Positions 16,544-24,707 of a stretch of DNA of 52,142 bases are shown piece after piece. Source of the DNA: an uncultured Clostridium sp. Lineage in GTDB: Bacteria; Bacillota; Clostridia; Lachnospirales; Lachnospiraceae. Each line of letters begins with the position of its first letter. The stretch's first letter is position 1. The position numbers were made by a program, and so were the translations under genes. The notes under the pieces were generated by a model, which was not told where the DNA came from, did no database searches, and saw only the letters and a list, made by a program, of their open reading frames with translations. The DNA lies in assembly GCA_900555045.1 (NCBI GenBank), contig USJW01000020.1, positions 1 to 52,142 on the forward strand, written 5' to 3'.

Positions 16544-18181
16544 CTACTTGGCCCCCCGGAATTTGGTGGGGGACACGCCGAAGCGCTTCTTAAACACGTA
16601 GCTGAAGTAGTTCTGCTCCTGGTAACCCACCTTGGCCGCGATCACGTAGGTCTTGTCGTCCGTCTTGTTTAAAAGCTCCACCGCCTTGTCCAGGCGCACC
16701 TGCGTCAGATAGGCGATGTAGGCCTGGCCGGTCTCCTTCTTGAACATGGTGGAGAAGTAGGCAGGGCTCATGTGCAGATGGCGGCAGATTTTCTCCACCG
16801 ACAGATCCGGGTCCTGGTAATTGTCCTGGATGTACTGCTTGGCCTCCATGATCACCTGCTTCATGGTGTTGTCGCGCTCCTGGTTCATGGCCTGGTTCAT
16901 GCGCAGGGCGATGGGCAGAAGCCACTGGCTGAACTCCTCCTGCTTCTGCATCTTCGGGATCACGGTGAAGGTGTCCGCGTAGTCCCGTCCCTCCCCGAAC
17001 ATCTCCGCCATGTCCAGGTCATACTGCTGCATCAGCTGGACAATGCAGTTGGCCACGCTCAGCATGTAGGCCTGGTACTGCCTCAAATGCACCTTGGCGC
17101 CGCTCATCTTGCCGGTCAGGCGCTTCACGGCGGCCTCTATCTTCTCCTGGGGCCCGAACTTCACCGCGGCGGTCAGCTCCGCCTCGTCCCGGCTGTCAAA
17201 GGACAGCTTGCCGCCGTCCCCCGGCTCCACGTCGTTGATGTAGATGGTGCTCCCGCTGCCCACGATGGACTTGTAGCCCAGCGCGTCCACCGCCGCCTTG
17301 TAGGAGTCGCCGATGCCAAACAGATCCATGCAGCGGTTTCCGATTCCGATGGTGATGGGCACCTCCAGAATCTTGCGCGTCTCCTTGCAGATATCGCCCA
17401 GCACGTCGATGAGGCCCGTCTGGGTGTTGTCCTCGTCGATGGCCGCGATCACCGTGATCCCCGAGTCCGGCCCCCAGTTGGAGGTAAACAGGGTGAAGCG
17501 GCAGTAATCCCGCAGCTTCTCCTCCACGATCTGCATGACGGAGATGGGGATTAAGTTGCTCTCCCGGTGGAGCGGAAGGCCCTCGCCCTCCTTCTTCTGA
17601 GCCGGCTCGATGTCGATCACCGCGGCCACCCACTTCTGGGCCCCCGCGATGGGGATGTCGTACTCCTTAAGACGCGTCTCCAGCATCGACTCGTTCACCC
17701 GGCGGTTGATCAGGTCATTCAAAAACTGTTCCCTCAGGATCGGCAGGCTCTTGCGGTAATTTTCCCGAAGCAGGCTCACGTTGCGCTTCTGCTCGATCTC
17801 CTCGTCCAGATTGGCCTTGATCCGCTTCAGGATGGCCGTCAGCTCCTCCACATTCACCGGCTTTAGGATGTACTCCGTCACGTTCAGCTTGATGGCGCGC
17901 TTGGCGTACTCAAAATCGTCGTACCCGGAAAAAATCACAATCTTGGTGGACGGGAAGCGCTGTCTGACCCGCTCCGCCAAGGTTAAGCCGTCCATGTAGG
18001 GCATGCGGATGTCCGTCAGAACCACGTCCGGCTCCAGCGCCTCGATGCGCTCCAGGGCCTCCTCGCCGTTCTCCGCGTCCCCCACCACCTGAAAACCGGC
18101 CGCGCTCCAGTCGATCTTCTTGATGATGCTCTTGCGGACCTCCTCCTCGTCGTCCACCAGAATAATCCGATATAAATCCAT
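16544..18181 (-). CDS. YesN-type AraC-family response regulator
   Basis: This is a 545-residue response regulator. The receiver domain is residues 1-120 with the DD pair at 10-11, phospho-acceptor Asp57 in VVLTDIRMPYMDG, and Lys in YILKPV. A middle region of about 300 residues follows, then an AraC-type double helix-turn-helix at about 440-540 (KICRHLHMSPAYFSTMF and AAKVGYQEQNYFSYVFKK). It is the first gene of the sensor operon, with a promoter at 18248-18276. It probably activates mglBAC, and perhaps its own operon, in response to sugar. Confidence 0.93.
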   Translation of the reverse strand: MDLYRIILVDDEEEVRKSIIKKIDWSAAGFQVVGDAENGEEALERIEALEPDVVLTDIRMPYMDGLTLAERVRQRFPSTKIVIFSGYDDFEYAKRAIKLNVTEYILKPVNVEELTAILKRIKANLDEEIEQKRNVSLLRENYRKSLPILREQFLNDLINRRVNESMLETRLKEYDIPIAGAQKWVAAVIDIEPAQKKEGEGLPLHRESNLIPISVMQIVEEKLRDYCRFTLFTSNWGPDSGITVIAAIDEDNTQTGLIDVLGDICKETRKILEVPITIGIGNRCMDLFGIGDSYKAAVDALGYKSIVGSGSTIYINDVEPGDGGKLSFDSRDEAELTAAVKFGPQEKIEAAVKRLTGKMSGAKVHLRQYQAYMLSVANCIVQLMQQYDLDMAEMFGEGRDYADTFTVIPKMQKQEEFSQWLLPIALRMNQAMNQERDNTMKQVIMEAKQYIQDNYQDPDLSVEKICRHLHMSPAYFSTMFKKETGQAYIAYLTQVRLDKAVELLNKTDDKTYVIAAKVGYQEQNYFSYVFKKRFGVSPTKFRGAK

Positions 18182-18247
18182 GTGTAAAACCCCTCTTCCC
18201 CGAAAAATAAATGGTCAGAATTGATTGCCGCCCGCAATCTTTCAATC

Positions 18248-18276
18248 AGTATACAATATTTGCGCCGTTCCAGCAA
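18248..18276 (-). promoter_or_regulatory. promoter of the sugar sensor operon
   Basis: On the minus strand TTGCTG (18271-18276) and TATACT (18248-18253) are separated by 17 bases. The -10 matches 5/6 and the -35 matches 3/6. The site lies about 67 bases before the regulator start, in the only AT-rich stretch between cbiC and the regulator. Confidence 0.55.
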
Positions 18277-18328
18277 CCGGGGCCACAGATTTTCTGCGGG
18301 CGCTGTGTAAGGGCGCCAGGGCCGCCGC

Positions 18329-18988
18329 CTAACACTGGTACAGCAGCGCGTTGCAGATAGCCGCCGCCACATTGCTGCCGCCCTTTCTCCCCCTCGCCAC
18401 AATATGCGGGGTGTCCGGGAGCGAGAGGATCAGCTCCTTGGACTGCACCACATTGACAAACCCCACCGGAACCCCGATCACCAGGGCGGGCCGCAGACGG
18501 TCCTCCGAGATCAGCTCGTACAGACGCACCAGGGCCGTGGGGGCGTTCCCCACCGCGAATATGCAGGGAATATTCTCCCGCTCTCCCCCCCTGCCATACA
18601 GAGCGGCCGCCTTGTCCATGCTGGCCGCCGCGCGGGTGGAGCCATTGTCCAGGGCGGTTTTCGCCACATCCGGGTCCGCCATGAAGCAGAGGGCCTCGCC
18701 CCCCAGCGCCCCTAAGCGTCCTTTGTTCACCCCGGACCAGCCCATCCGGGTGTCCGTCACGATGTGCGCCCCCGCTTTTAACGCCCGGATTCCCTCCCGG
18801 ACCGCGTGGTCTGAGAACACCAGGCTGTCCGCGTACTCGAAATCCGCGGTGGTGTGGATGCAGCGCTTGATCACAAGCTCGTTCTCCTTGTCAAGCGTCC
18901 GCCCCATCTGCGCCAGCTCGTCGCCGATGATGGAAAAGCTCCTGGCCTCAATCTGCCCGGGCAGCACCTGCTCCAGCTCAATCTTCAT
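18329..18988 (-). CDS. cbiC: cobalt-precorrin-8 methylmutase CbiC
   Basis: This 219-residue enzyme moves a methyl group from C11 to C12 of the corrin ring, giving cobyrinate. The catalytic histidine is His45 in KRCIHTTADFEY, and the DTRMGWSGV and VGVPVGFVN motifs fit the family. It overlaps the end of cbiP by 11 bases and is the last gene of the cobalamin operon. In the pathway it acts well before cbiP, so gene order is not pathway order. Length and motifs are normal. Confidence 0.95.
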   Translation of the reverse strand: MKIELEQVLPGQIEARSFSIIGDELAQMGRTLDKENELVIKRCIHTTADFEYADSLVFSDHAVREGIRALKAGAHIVTDTRMGWSGVNKGRLGALGGEALCFMADPDVAKTALDNGSTRAAASMDKAAALYGRGGERENIPCIFAVGNAPTALVRLYELISEDRLRPALVIGVPVGFVNVVQSKELILSLPDTPHIVARGRKGGSNVAAAICNALLYQC

Positions 18989-20597
18989 GTTCTCTGCCTC
19001 CTTTTAGCCCCATGATCTCATAGATCCGCTCCATGTCCAGACTCTCCCTGAGTCCCCTCGCTAGCGTCTCGTACTGCATCTCCTTGAACACGCTGTAGTC
19101 CGCCATCCCGGCGAGATTCTCATCCAGGCCCTTCCGCTTTAGAAGCGCCTGCACCAGGCCGCGGGCCGCCTCCGGGTCGTCGAAGATGCCGTGCACGTAG
19201 GAGCCGTAGACATTTCCGCGGTTCCAGCCATCAGCCTTCACCCGCTTGGAGTCCGACTGCTGCTCCATGAGATAGCCCAGGGGGCGGCAGATCTCCGGCT
19301 CCAGGCGGTAATCCACCAGCCGCGCCGTGTCCTCGGGACCTCTCCCGCCGGAGATGGCCGTGCGGCCCATGTGGATCTCGTACCCGGTGATGGTCTTTCC
19401 CGAGAGAAGCTCCAGCGCCCCGTCAAGCTCCCCTAAGGAGCCGGTGACGCGGGTCCTCACCTTCTCCTCCTCAAACCAGGTGGTGAGCGGCAGAAGCCCC
19501 AGGCCCGCGGCCCTGCTCACCGGTCCGCCCTCCTGCTGCTTCTCGTCGATCACCTCCTCGCCCAGCATCTGGTAGCCCCCGCAGATTCCCCAGACCGGGA
19601 CGTTTCTTGCGGCCAGCTTCAACACGGCCGCCTCCAGGCCGCTGCTGCGCAGCCACAGAAGATCGCTAATGGTGTTCTTTGTCCCAGGGAGGATGACAAG
19701 GTCCGGCTCCCCAAGCCTTGACGGGCGGTCCACAAAGCGCACGCGCACGCAGGGGATGGACCTAAGGGCGTCAAAATCCGTGAAATTGGCGATCCGCGGG
19801 AACCGAATCACCGCGATGTCCACGAAGGGGGCATTCTCAGGAAGCGTCTCCCCGCCTTCCCCGCTCCCGCATTCTAAGCTCCGGCTCAAGCTGTCCTCGT
19901 CCTCCAACTCCACCGCCATGTAGGGCACCACCCCGGCCACCGGAATTTTGCACAGCTCCTCAAGCATCCCCACTCCCGGGTCCAGGATGGTCTTGTCCCC
20001 GCGGAATTTGTTGATCACAAGCCCCTTTACCCGCTCCCGCTCCTCGGGCTTCAGGAGGGCCACCGTGCCGTAGAGCTGGGCAAACACCCCGCCCCGGTCG
20101 ATGTCCCCCACCAGAAGCACCGGCGCATCCGCCATGGCCGCCATGCCCATGTTCACGATGTCCTCATGGTTTAGGTTGATCTCAGCCGGACTCCCCGCCC
20201 CCTCGATCACAATGATGTCGTACTCCTCCTCCAGTCGGCGGTAGGCCTCCATCACCACCGGCATCAGCTGGCGCTTGTATGCAAAATACTCCCGGGCCTT
20301 CATGTTCCCGATGGGCACGCCCCGCACAATCACCTGGCTTCCCACGTCGGTGGTGGGCTTTAAAAGGATGGGGTTCATGTCCACGGTCGGCTTAACGCCC
20401 GCCGCCTCCGCCTGGACCACCTGGGCGCGCCCCATCTCCAGCCCCTCCTCCGTGATGAAGGAATTTAACGCCATATTCTGGGATTTAAAGGGCGCCACCC
20501 GGTAGCCGTCCTGCTTAAAGATGCGGCAGAGCCCCGCCGCAATGAGGCTCTTGCCCACGTTGGACATGGTCCCCTGTATCATAATCGCCTTCGCCAT
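18978..20597 (-). CDS. cbiP: cobyric acid synthase CbiP
   Basis: This 539-residue glutamine-dependent amidotransferase amidates four side chains of adenosylcobyrinic acid a,c-diamide. The N-terminal ATP-binding domain has the P-loop-like GTMSNVGKS at about 9-17 and GDIDRGGVFA. The C-terminal glutaminase domain has nucleophile Cys339 in VWGICGGYQMLG and a late histidine in SYVHGIF. It starts 7 bases after the cobD stop and overlaps cbiC. Length is slightly above the family norm of about 490-510 because of loops around residues 240-260. Confidence 0.95.
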   Translation of the reverse strand: MAKAIMIQGTMSNVGKSLIAAGLCRIFKQDGYRVAPFKSQNMALNSFITEEGLEMGRAQVVQAEAAGVKPTVDMNPILLKPTTDVGSQVIVRGVPIGNMKAREYFAYKRQLMPVVMEAYRRLEEEYDIIVIEGAGSPAEINLNHEDIVNMGMAAMADAPVLLVGDIDRGGVFAQLYGTVALLKPEERERVKGLVINKFRGDKTILDPGVGMLEELCKIPVAGVVPYMAVELEDEDSLSRSLECGSGEGGETLPENAPFVDIAVIRFPRIANFTDFDALRSIPCVRVRFVDRPSRLGEPDLVILPGTKNTISDLLWLRSSGLEAAVLKLAARNVPVWGICGGYQMLGEEVIDEKQQEGGPVSRAAGLGLLPLTTWFEEEKVRTRVTGSLGELDGALELLSGKTITGYEIHMGRTAISGGRGPEDTARLVDYRLEPEICRPLGYLMEQQSDSKRVKADGWNRGNVYGSYVHGIFDDPEAARGLVQALLKRKGLDENLAGMADYSVFKEMQYETLARGLRESLDMERIYEIMGLKGGREHED

Positions 20598-20603
20598 TGT
20601 CTC

Positions 20604-21719
20604 TCACTCCTGTCTTTTACGTTTGCCTGCAATGTCAAGCTCTGCCCGCGCACCCAGCGCCTCGCCGAGGGCATGAATCAGCACTTGGTTATCCTCGTGG
20701 AGGCGCACGCAGATGCGGTAGTAGGTGTTGTCCAAGCCCCTGTAGTTGGCGCAGGAGCGGATCAAAATGCGGCGGTCCATCATCTCCTCGTAGAGCAGTC
20801 CGCGGCCCTCCGCCGGCCCTCCCACAGCCCTCTCGTCCCGGAAAAAGATATAATTCGCGTTCGAGCCGTAGACCTTAAAGCCCAGGCGGGAAAGCTCCCC
20901 CTTAAGCCACTCCCGCTCTGCGGCGATCACCGCCCGCGAGCGCTCCACATACGCCCGCTCCCTGAGCGCCGCCACCCCGGCCGCCTGGGCCACCCCGGAC
21001 ACGCTCCAGGGCTGACGCACCCGCGCCAGAGTCTCAAGAAGGCCCGAATCGGAGCACAGACCGTAGCCCAGCCGCAGCCCGGCCATGGCGTAGAGCTTGG
21101 TGAACGCCTTGAGCACAAACAGGTTGGGGTAGGTTCCGAGAAGCGAGATCACAGAGTGCTCCTCCGGGTGGTCTAAAAACTCGCAGAAGCACTCGTCCAC
21201 CGCCAGGATGATCCCCTGCTTCCGGCACTCCCCGGCCAGGCGCTCCACCGACTCCCGGGAAAGCGCAACCCCGGTGGGATTGTTGGGGTTGCAGAGAAAC
21301 AGCAGGTCCACGCCCGGGTCAAGCCGCCCCAAAAGCGCGCCCACATCCGGCACAAACCCGTCCTCCTCCTTAAGATCCAGCCATTCGGTCCGGCATCCCG
21401 CCGCTTCCAGAGCCTGCTCATACTCCGCGAATGCCGGGGCCGTCACAAGCGCCCGGGCGGGCTTTACCCCGAAGGCCAGCGCAAAAATCAGATCCGCTGC
21501 CCCGTTCCCGCAGCTCACCCACTCCCGTGGAACTTTGTGAAAGGAGGCCAGGGCCTCCGTCAGGGCCATGCAGCGGCTGTCCGGGTAGATGTCGCTCCTT
21601 GCGAGGCTCTCCGCGGCAACTCGCCGCACCGCCTCCGGCATCCCAAAGGGGTTTATGTTGGCAGAAAAATCCAGGGCCACCTCCTGGCTGTAGACATCCC
21701 CGCCGTGCTGATATTCCAT
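20604..21719 (-). CDS. cobD: L-threonine-O-3-phosphate decarboxylase CobD
   Basis: This 371-residue PLP-dependent class I/II aminotransferase-fold enzyme makes (R)-1-amino-2-propanol O-2-phosphate, the linker of the lower ligand. The PLP lysine is probably Lys208 in AFTKLYAMAGLRLGYG, and CNPNNPTG and the aspartate in ILAVDECF are typical. I place the start at 21719 because AAGGAGG sits 8 bases upstream and MEYQHGGDVY is the usual N-terminus. Upstream in-frame codons run into cbiB. CbiB, whose reaction uses this product, lies immediately upstream. It could be misread as a histidinol-phosphate aminotransferase, but context favours CobD. Confidence 0.93.
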   Translation of the reverse strand: MEYQHGGDVYSQEVALDFSANINPFGMPEAVRRVAAESLARSDIYPDSRCMALTEALASFHKVPREWVSCGNGAADLIFALAFGVKPARALVTAPAFAEYEQALEAAGCRTEWLDLKEEDGFVPDVGALLGRLDPGVDLLFLCNPNNPTGVALSRESVERLAGECRKQGIILAVDECFCEFLDHPEEHSVISLLGTYPNLFVLKAFTKLYAMAGLRLGYGLCSDSGLLETLARVRQPWSVSGVAQAAGVAALRERAYVERSRAVIAAEREWLKGELSRLGFKVYGSNANYIFFRDERAVGGPAEGRGLLYEEMMDRRILIRSCANYRGLDNTYYRICVRLHEDNQVLIHALGEALGARAELDIAGKRKRQE

Positions 21720-21742
21720 CGCGTCATTCCTCCTTGTCATGT

Positions 21743-22756
21743 TCATCCCGCCGCAAGCAGGACAATTGCCGCCCAGAAGGCCAGAAACAGAACCTGCGCC
21801 CCAAACAGCAGGCGGTTCGCCCGGCGCACGTCCGCGGGCTCCACCTGCCGCAGCGCGTCGCCGATAAAGGGCTTGCGGTGCAGCACTCCGAAATACCACG
21901 CATCCCCGGCCAGCTTGAGCCCCAGCGCACCGGCGCAGGCGGCCTCCGACTGGGCCGAGTTGGGGCTGGCATGGTTATAGCGGTCCCTGCGAAAGATCCG
22001 CCAGGCCCCCGCCCCGTCAAATCCCGGAAGAATCCCGGCGCAGAGGCAGAACAGAACCCCGGTGAGCCGCGAGGGGATCAGGTTGAAGAGATCGTCCAAC
22101 CTCGCGGCCGCCCCCCCAAACAAGAGGTACCGCTCATTCTTGTAGCCCACCATGGAGTCCATGGTGTTCACCGCCTTGTAGAGATAGCCGCCCACCGGCC
22201 CCAAAAGCCCGATGTACAGCATGGGCGCAATCACCCCGTCTGAGGCGTTCTCCGCCACGGTCTCCACCGCCGCCCGCAAAATACCGGCCCCGTCAAGCGG
22301 CGCAGTGTCGCGCCCCACGATCATGGACACATTGACCCTGGCCGCCTCCACGTCCCCCGCCTCCATGGAGCGGCACACCTTCATGCTCTCATCGCGCAGA
22401 TCCCGCGCCGCCAACAGCTGGTAGCACAGCGCGCTCTCCACCGCCAGGAAGAGAATCCCTCCGGCCGGCTGCGCAAGCCGCGAACACACGGCTCCAAGGA
22501 GCGTCAAAAGCGCTCCCGGAAAGATAGTCCACGCCAGGCACATCGCTATGACCAGTATGCGCCCTGCCGTCCTCTCTCGCCCCGCAAACCGCGGGCGCAG
22601 CGCCCTTTCAAGCCCGCCGATCATCCGCCCCATAAGGCGCACCGGGTGCGGCAGCGCCCTGGGATCCCCGAATATCCAGTCAAGGGCACAGCCGCCCAAA
22701 AGCGCTGCGCCGTGAAGGAGCGCAAGCGCGCGCCATCCCATCTCAAGTCCAAACAT
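21743..22756 (-). CDS. cbiB: adenosylcobinamide-phosphate synthase CbiB
   Basis: This 337-residue integral membrane enzyme attaches aminopropanol (phosphate) to adenosylcobyric acid. The N-terminal signature LDWIFGDPRALPHPVRLMG is near residues 24-42. VGRDTAPLDGAGILRAAVETVAEN is the conserved central block and several hydrophobic helices follow. It lies beside cobD, which supplies its substrate. Length is normal. Confidence 0.94.
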   Translation of the reverse strand: MFGLEMGWRALALLHGAALLGGCALDWIFGDPRALPHPVRLMGRMIGGLERALRPRFAGRERTAGRILVIAMCLAWTIFPGALLTLLGAVCSRLAQPAGGILFLAVESALCYQLLAARDLRDESMKVCRSMEAGDVEAARVNVSMIVGRDTAPLDGAGILRAAVETVAENASDGVIAPMLYIGLLGPVGGYLYKAVNTMDSMVGYKNERYLLFGGAAARLDDLFNLIPSRLTGVLFCLCAGILPGFDGAGAWRIFRRDRYNHASPNSAQSEAACAGALGLKLAGDAWYFGVLHRKPFIGDALRQVEPADVRRANRLLFGAQVLFLAFWAAIVLLAAG

Positions 22757-22804
22757 GCAGTCTACTCTCCTGTCCTGTCATTTGCTCAGTATCCCAATTC
22801 CCCT

Positions 22805-23194
22805 CTACTTGATCCGCCTGCCGATTCCGCAGGTAATGAGCCACACCTGGGAGGCCCCCGCGGCCAGCCGGCAGCAGATCCGCCCGGTCTCCTCCCGGTA
22901 CAGGCGTTCCTCCCGCTCCAGGGGCACGATGCCGCAGCCGATCTGGTCGGCAACGATCACCCGCTTAGGCCTCTCTGCCAGGAGACGCCCCACGAGCGCG
23001 TTCAAATCCACCTCCACCTCGCCGGATAAGGCCCGCCGCACGAATGCGTGGAAATTGAAGCAAAAAGAGGCGCTGCAAAGCTCCTCCTCCGTCGCCACCG
23101 CTGCGTCCACCCACGAAACCGGCCCTTCCCCGGCAAGCTGCCGCTCCACGAACGCCCGTTTTCCCTGGGCCATACCGCCTGTCACCAAAATCAT
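22805..23194 (-). CDS. truncated CobU-like protein
   Basis: This is a 129-residue relative of adenosylcobinamide kinase/guanylyltransferase (CobU), which is usually about 180-200 residues. The P-loop is kept as GGMAQGKR near residues 6-13, with Arg in place of the usual Ser/Thr after Lys. The C-terminal block reads VADQIGCGIVP...YREETGRICCRLA, matching the NEVG.GIVP...FRD..G..N pattern of CobU. The middle is shortened and the RHxxR-type guanylylation segment is replaced by FNFHAFVRR. A full CobU lies at 24092-24685, so this is a paralogue of unclear activity. The reading frame is intact. Confidence 0.75.
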   Translation of the reverse strand: MILVTGGMAQGKRAFVERQLAGEGPVSWVDAAVATEEELCSASFCFNFHAFVRRALSGEVEVDLNALVGRLLAERPKRVIVADQIGCGIVPLEREERLYREETGRICCRLAAGASQVWLITCGIGRRIK

Positions 23195-23242
23195 AAACGC
23201 TACCGCCTTTCACTCATTTCTTGCTGTCCTGTGAACAATATA

Positions 23243-23339
23243 CTGTCCCGCCAAATGCCTACAACCCACGCACTATCCCGCGAACCGCAGATGCCCCGCA
23301 ACCCACGCGCTATCCCGCGAACCACAGGTGCCCCGCGAG
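23243..23339. repeat. 37-bp tandem repeat over the cobS stop codon
   Basis: Two copies with a 37-base period (starting 23273 and 23310) and a degenerate 30-base third copy (from 23243) share CTATCCCGCGAACC and TGCCCCGC. On the minus strand the first two copies read as the CobS tail GHLxFAG followed by TAG, so the end of the gene and its stop codon are duplicated downstream. Confidence 0.85.
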
Positions 23340-24095
23340 CGCCAGCCAGGCAAATCCGGCAAGCTCCGCGGTCTGAAGAAAATATCCAGCCAGATCGCCG
23401 GTGATGCCCCCGAACTGGCGGATGGACATGCGGCGATAGTGCCCAAAGACCATCCCCTGCACGGCGAGCAGGCCAAGGGCAGCAATCCAGGCGTTTGCGG
23501 GTGCCGCAGCCACCGCAATCCCCAGGCCCGCGATCAGCCAGACTCCCAGGCCGATCCCCGCCGCCCGCCGCTTGGCGCCGTCGGAGAAGGTGGCGGCCAG
23601 TCCGCTCTTCTTTGCGCAGGGAAAGAACACCACCGAGAGGCCGCTGAGCGCCCGCTCTGTCACATACAGCGAAACGGCAAGCGGCCACATTCCCGTGGCC
23701 ACGGCCTCGTACACCGCCGCCGTGTAGAGAAGCAAATATCCGCCGCAGCCGATCACCGCGAAGGCCCCCACGTGGGGATCCTTCAGAATCTCCAGCTTTT
23801 TCTCTTTCTCCCCGTAGGAGTGAATGGCGTCCATGGTGTCCAGAAAGCCGTCCATGTGGATCCCTCCCGTGATCAGAAGGGGCAGCGCTGCGGCCACCAG
23901 CGCGCGCGCTGTAAGCGTGACCCCAAGGGCCGTCCCCGCCCACATCCAGAGCCACAGGGCGGCCCCCTCCAGGAGGCCCACCACCGGGAACCAGCCCATC
24001 ACATAGCCCATGCGCTCCTTCGTCCAATCCACCCGCGGCATGGGCACCTTCGAGTACATGGACACCGCAATGATCAATGAATACAGTCCGTTCAC
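23310..24095 (-). CDS. cobS: adenosylcobinamide-GDP ribazoletransferase (cobalamin synthase) CobS
   Basis: This 261-residue membrane enzyme joins adenosylcobinamide-GDP with alpha-ribazole (phosphate) to make cobalamin (phosphate). It starts with GTG, overlapping the cobU stop as GTGA. The N-terminal block MYSKVPMPRVDW and the acidic motif GGIHMDGFLDTMDAI (metal binding) are conserved, and there are six or seven hydrophobic segments. The C-terminus lies in a 37-bp tandem repeat, so its last residues (GHLWFAG) are copied after the stop. Confidence 0.94.
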   Translation of the reverse strand: MNGLYSLIIAVSMYSKVPMPRVDWTKERMGYVMGWFPVVGLLEGAALWLWMWAGTALGVTLTARALVAAALPLLITGGIHMDGFLDTMDAIHSYGEKEKKLEILKDPHVGAFAVIGCGGYLLLYTAAVYEAVATGMWPLAVSLYVTERALSGLSVVFFPCAKKSGLAATFSDGAKRRAAGIGLGVWLIAGLGIAVAAAPANAWIAALGLLAVQGMVFGHYRRMSIRQFGGITGDLAGYFLQTAELAGFAWLALAGHLWFAG

Positions 24096-24685
24096 CCCAG
24101 TCCGCCCCCTTCCGCCGCGCAGTCGGAATTTTTCTCTAAAGCCGCCCCGGCAAGCAGCACAGGGATTCCAAAGACCACCTCCACCACCCGGTCCGCCCGC
24201 TCTGCCAGACGGCAGTTGATTCGGCCCATCAGCCGGATGTAATCCTGCGTCTCTGTCTCATACTCCACCCCGTCGCCGCCCACCTCGTTGGTGACCACGA
24301 CGAGTTCCCGGGCCTTGTCCGCCAGGGAGAGGATCCCCTCAAGCACCTCCCGCTCTGCGCGGGCAGCGCCGGTCCCCTCGCCCAGCGCATCCCTGGCTCC
24401 GAACATCTCGTTGGCAGCCAGGTTGGAGACGCACTCCAACAGGACCGCAGTGTCCCCTGGATCACCGGGGATCCGAAGATTTTTCAGCCCCCGCGGGCAC
24501 TCCAGGGTCGCAAAGCCCTTTCCCTCCCGCTGACGCCGGTGGCGCTCCACCTTGCGCCGTCCTTCCTCCCCGAAGACCTCCATCGTCGCCAGGTACCACC
24601 TGTTTTTGCAGCCGCAGCCGGCGGCCAGCGCCTCCGCATACTCGGATTTTCCGCTGCCGCTCCCCCCTGTCACCAGTGTGAACAT
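24092..24685 (-). CDS. cobU: adenosylcobinamide kinase / adenosylcobinamide-phosphate guanylyltransferase CobU
   Basis: This 197-residue bifunctional enzyme phosphorylates adenosylcobinamide and transfers GMP to it. P-loop GGSGSGKS is at residues 7-14. The guanylylated histidine is probably His49 in ERHRRQR. TNEVGGDGVEYETETQDYIRLMGRINCRLA matches the C-terminal block in part, though the usual GIVP is replaced by GDGVE. The start at 24685 is chosen because GAGAGGA lies 9 bases upstream; the ATG at 24694 would abut that site. It overlaps cobS by 4 bases. Confidence 0.9.
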   Translation of the reverse strand: MFTLVTGGSGSGKSEYAEALAAGCGCKNRWYLATMEVFGEEGRRKVERHRRQREGKGFATLECPRGLKNLRIPGDPGDTAVLLECVSNLAANEMFGARDALGEGTGAARAEREVLEGILSLADKARELVVVTNEVGGDGVEYETETQDYIRLMGRINCRLAERADRVVEVVFGIPVLLAGAALEKNSDCAAEGGGLG

Positions 24686-24707
24686 CTCCGTCATTCCTCT
24701 CTCATTC

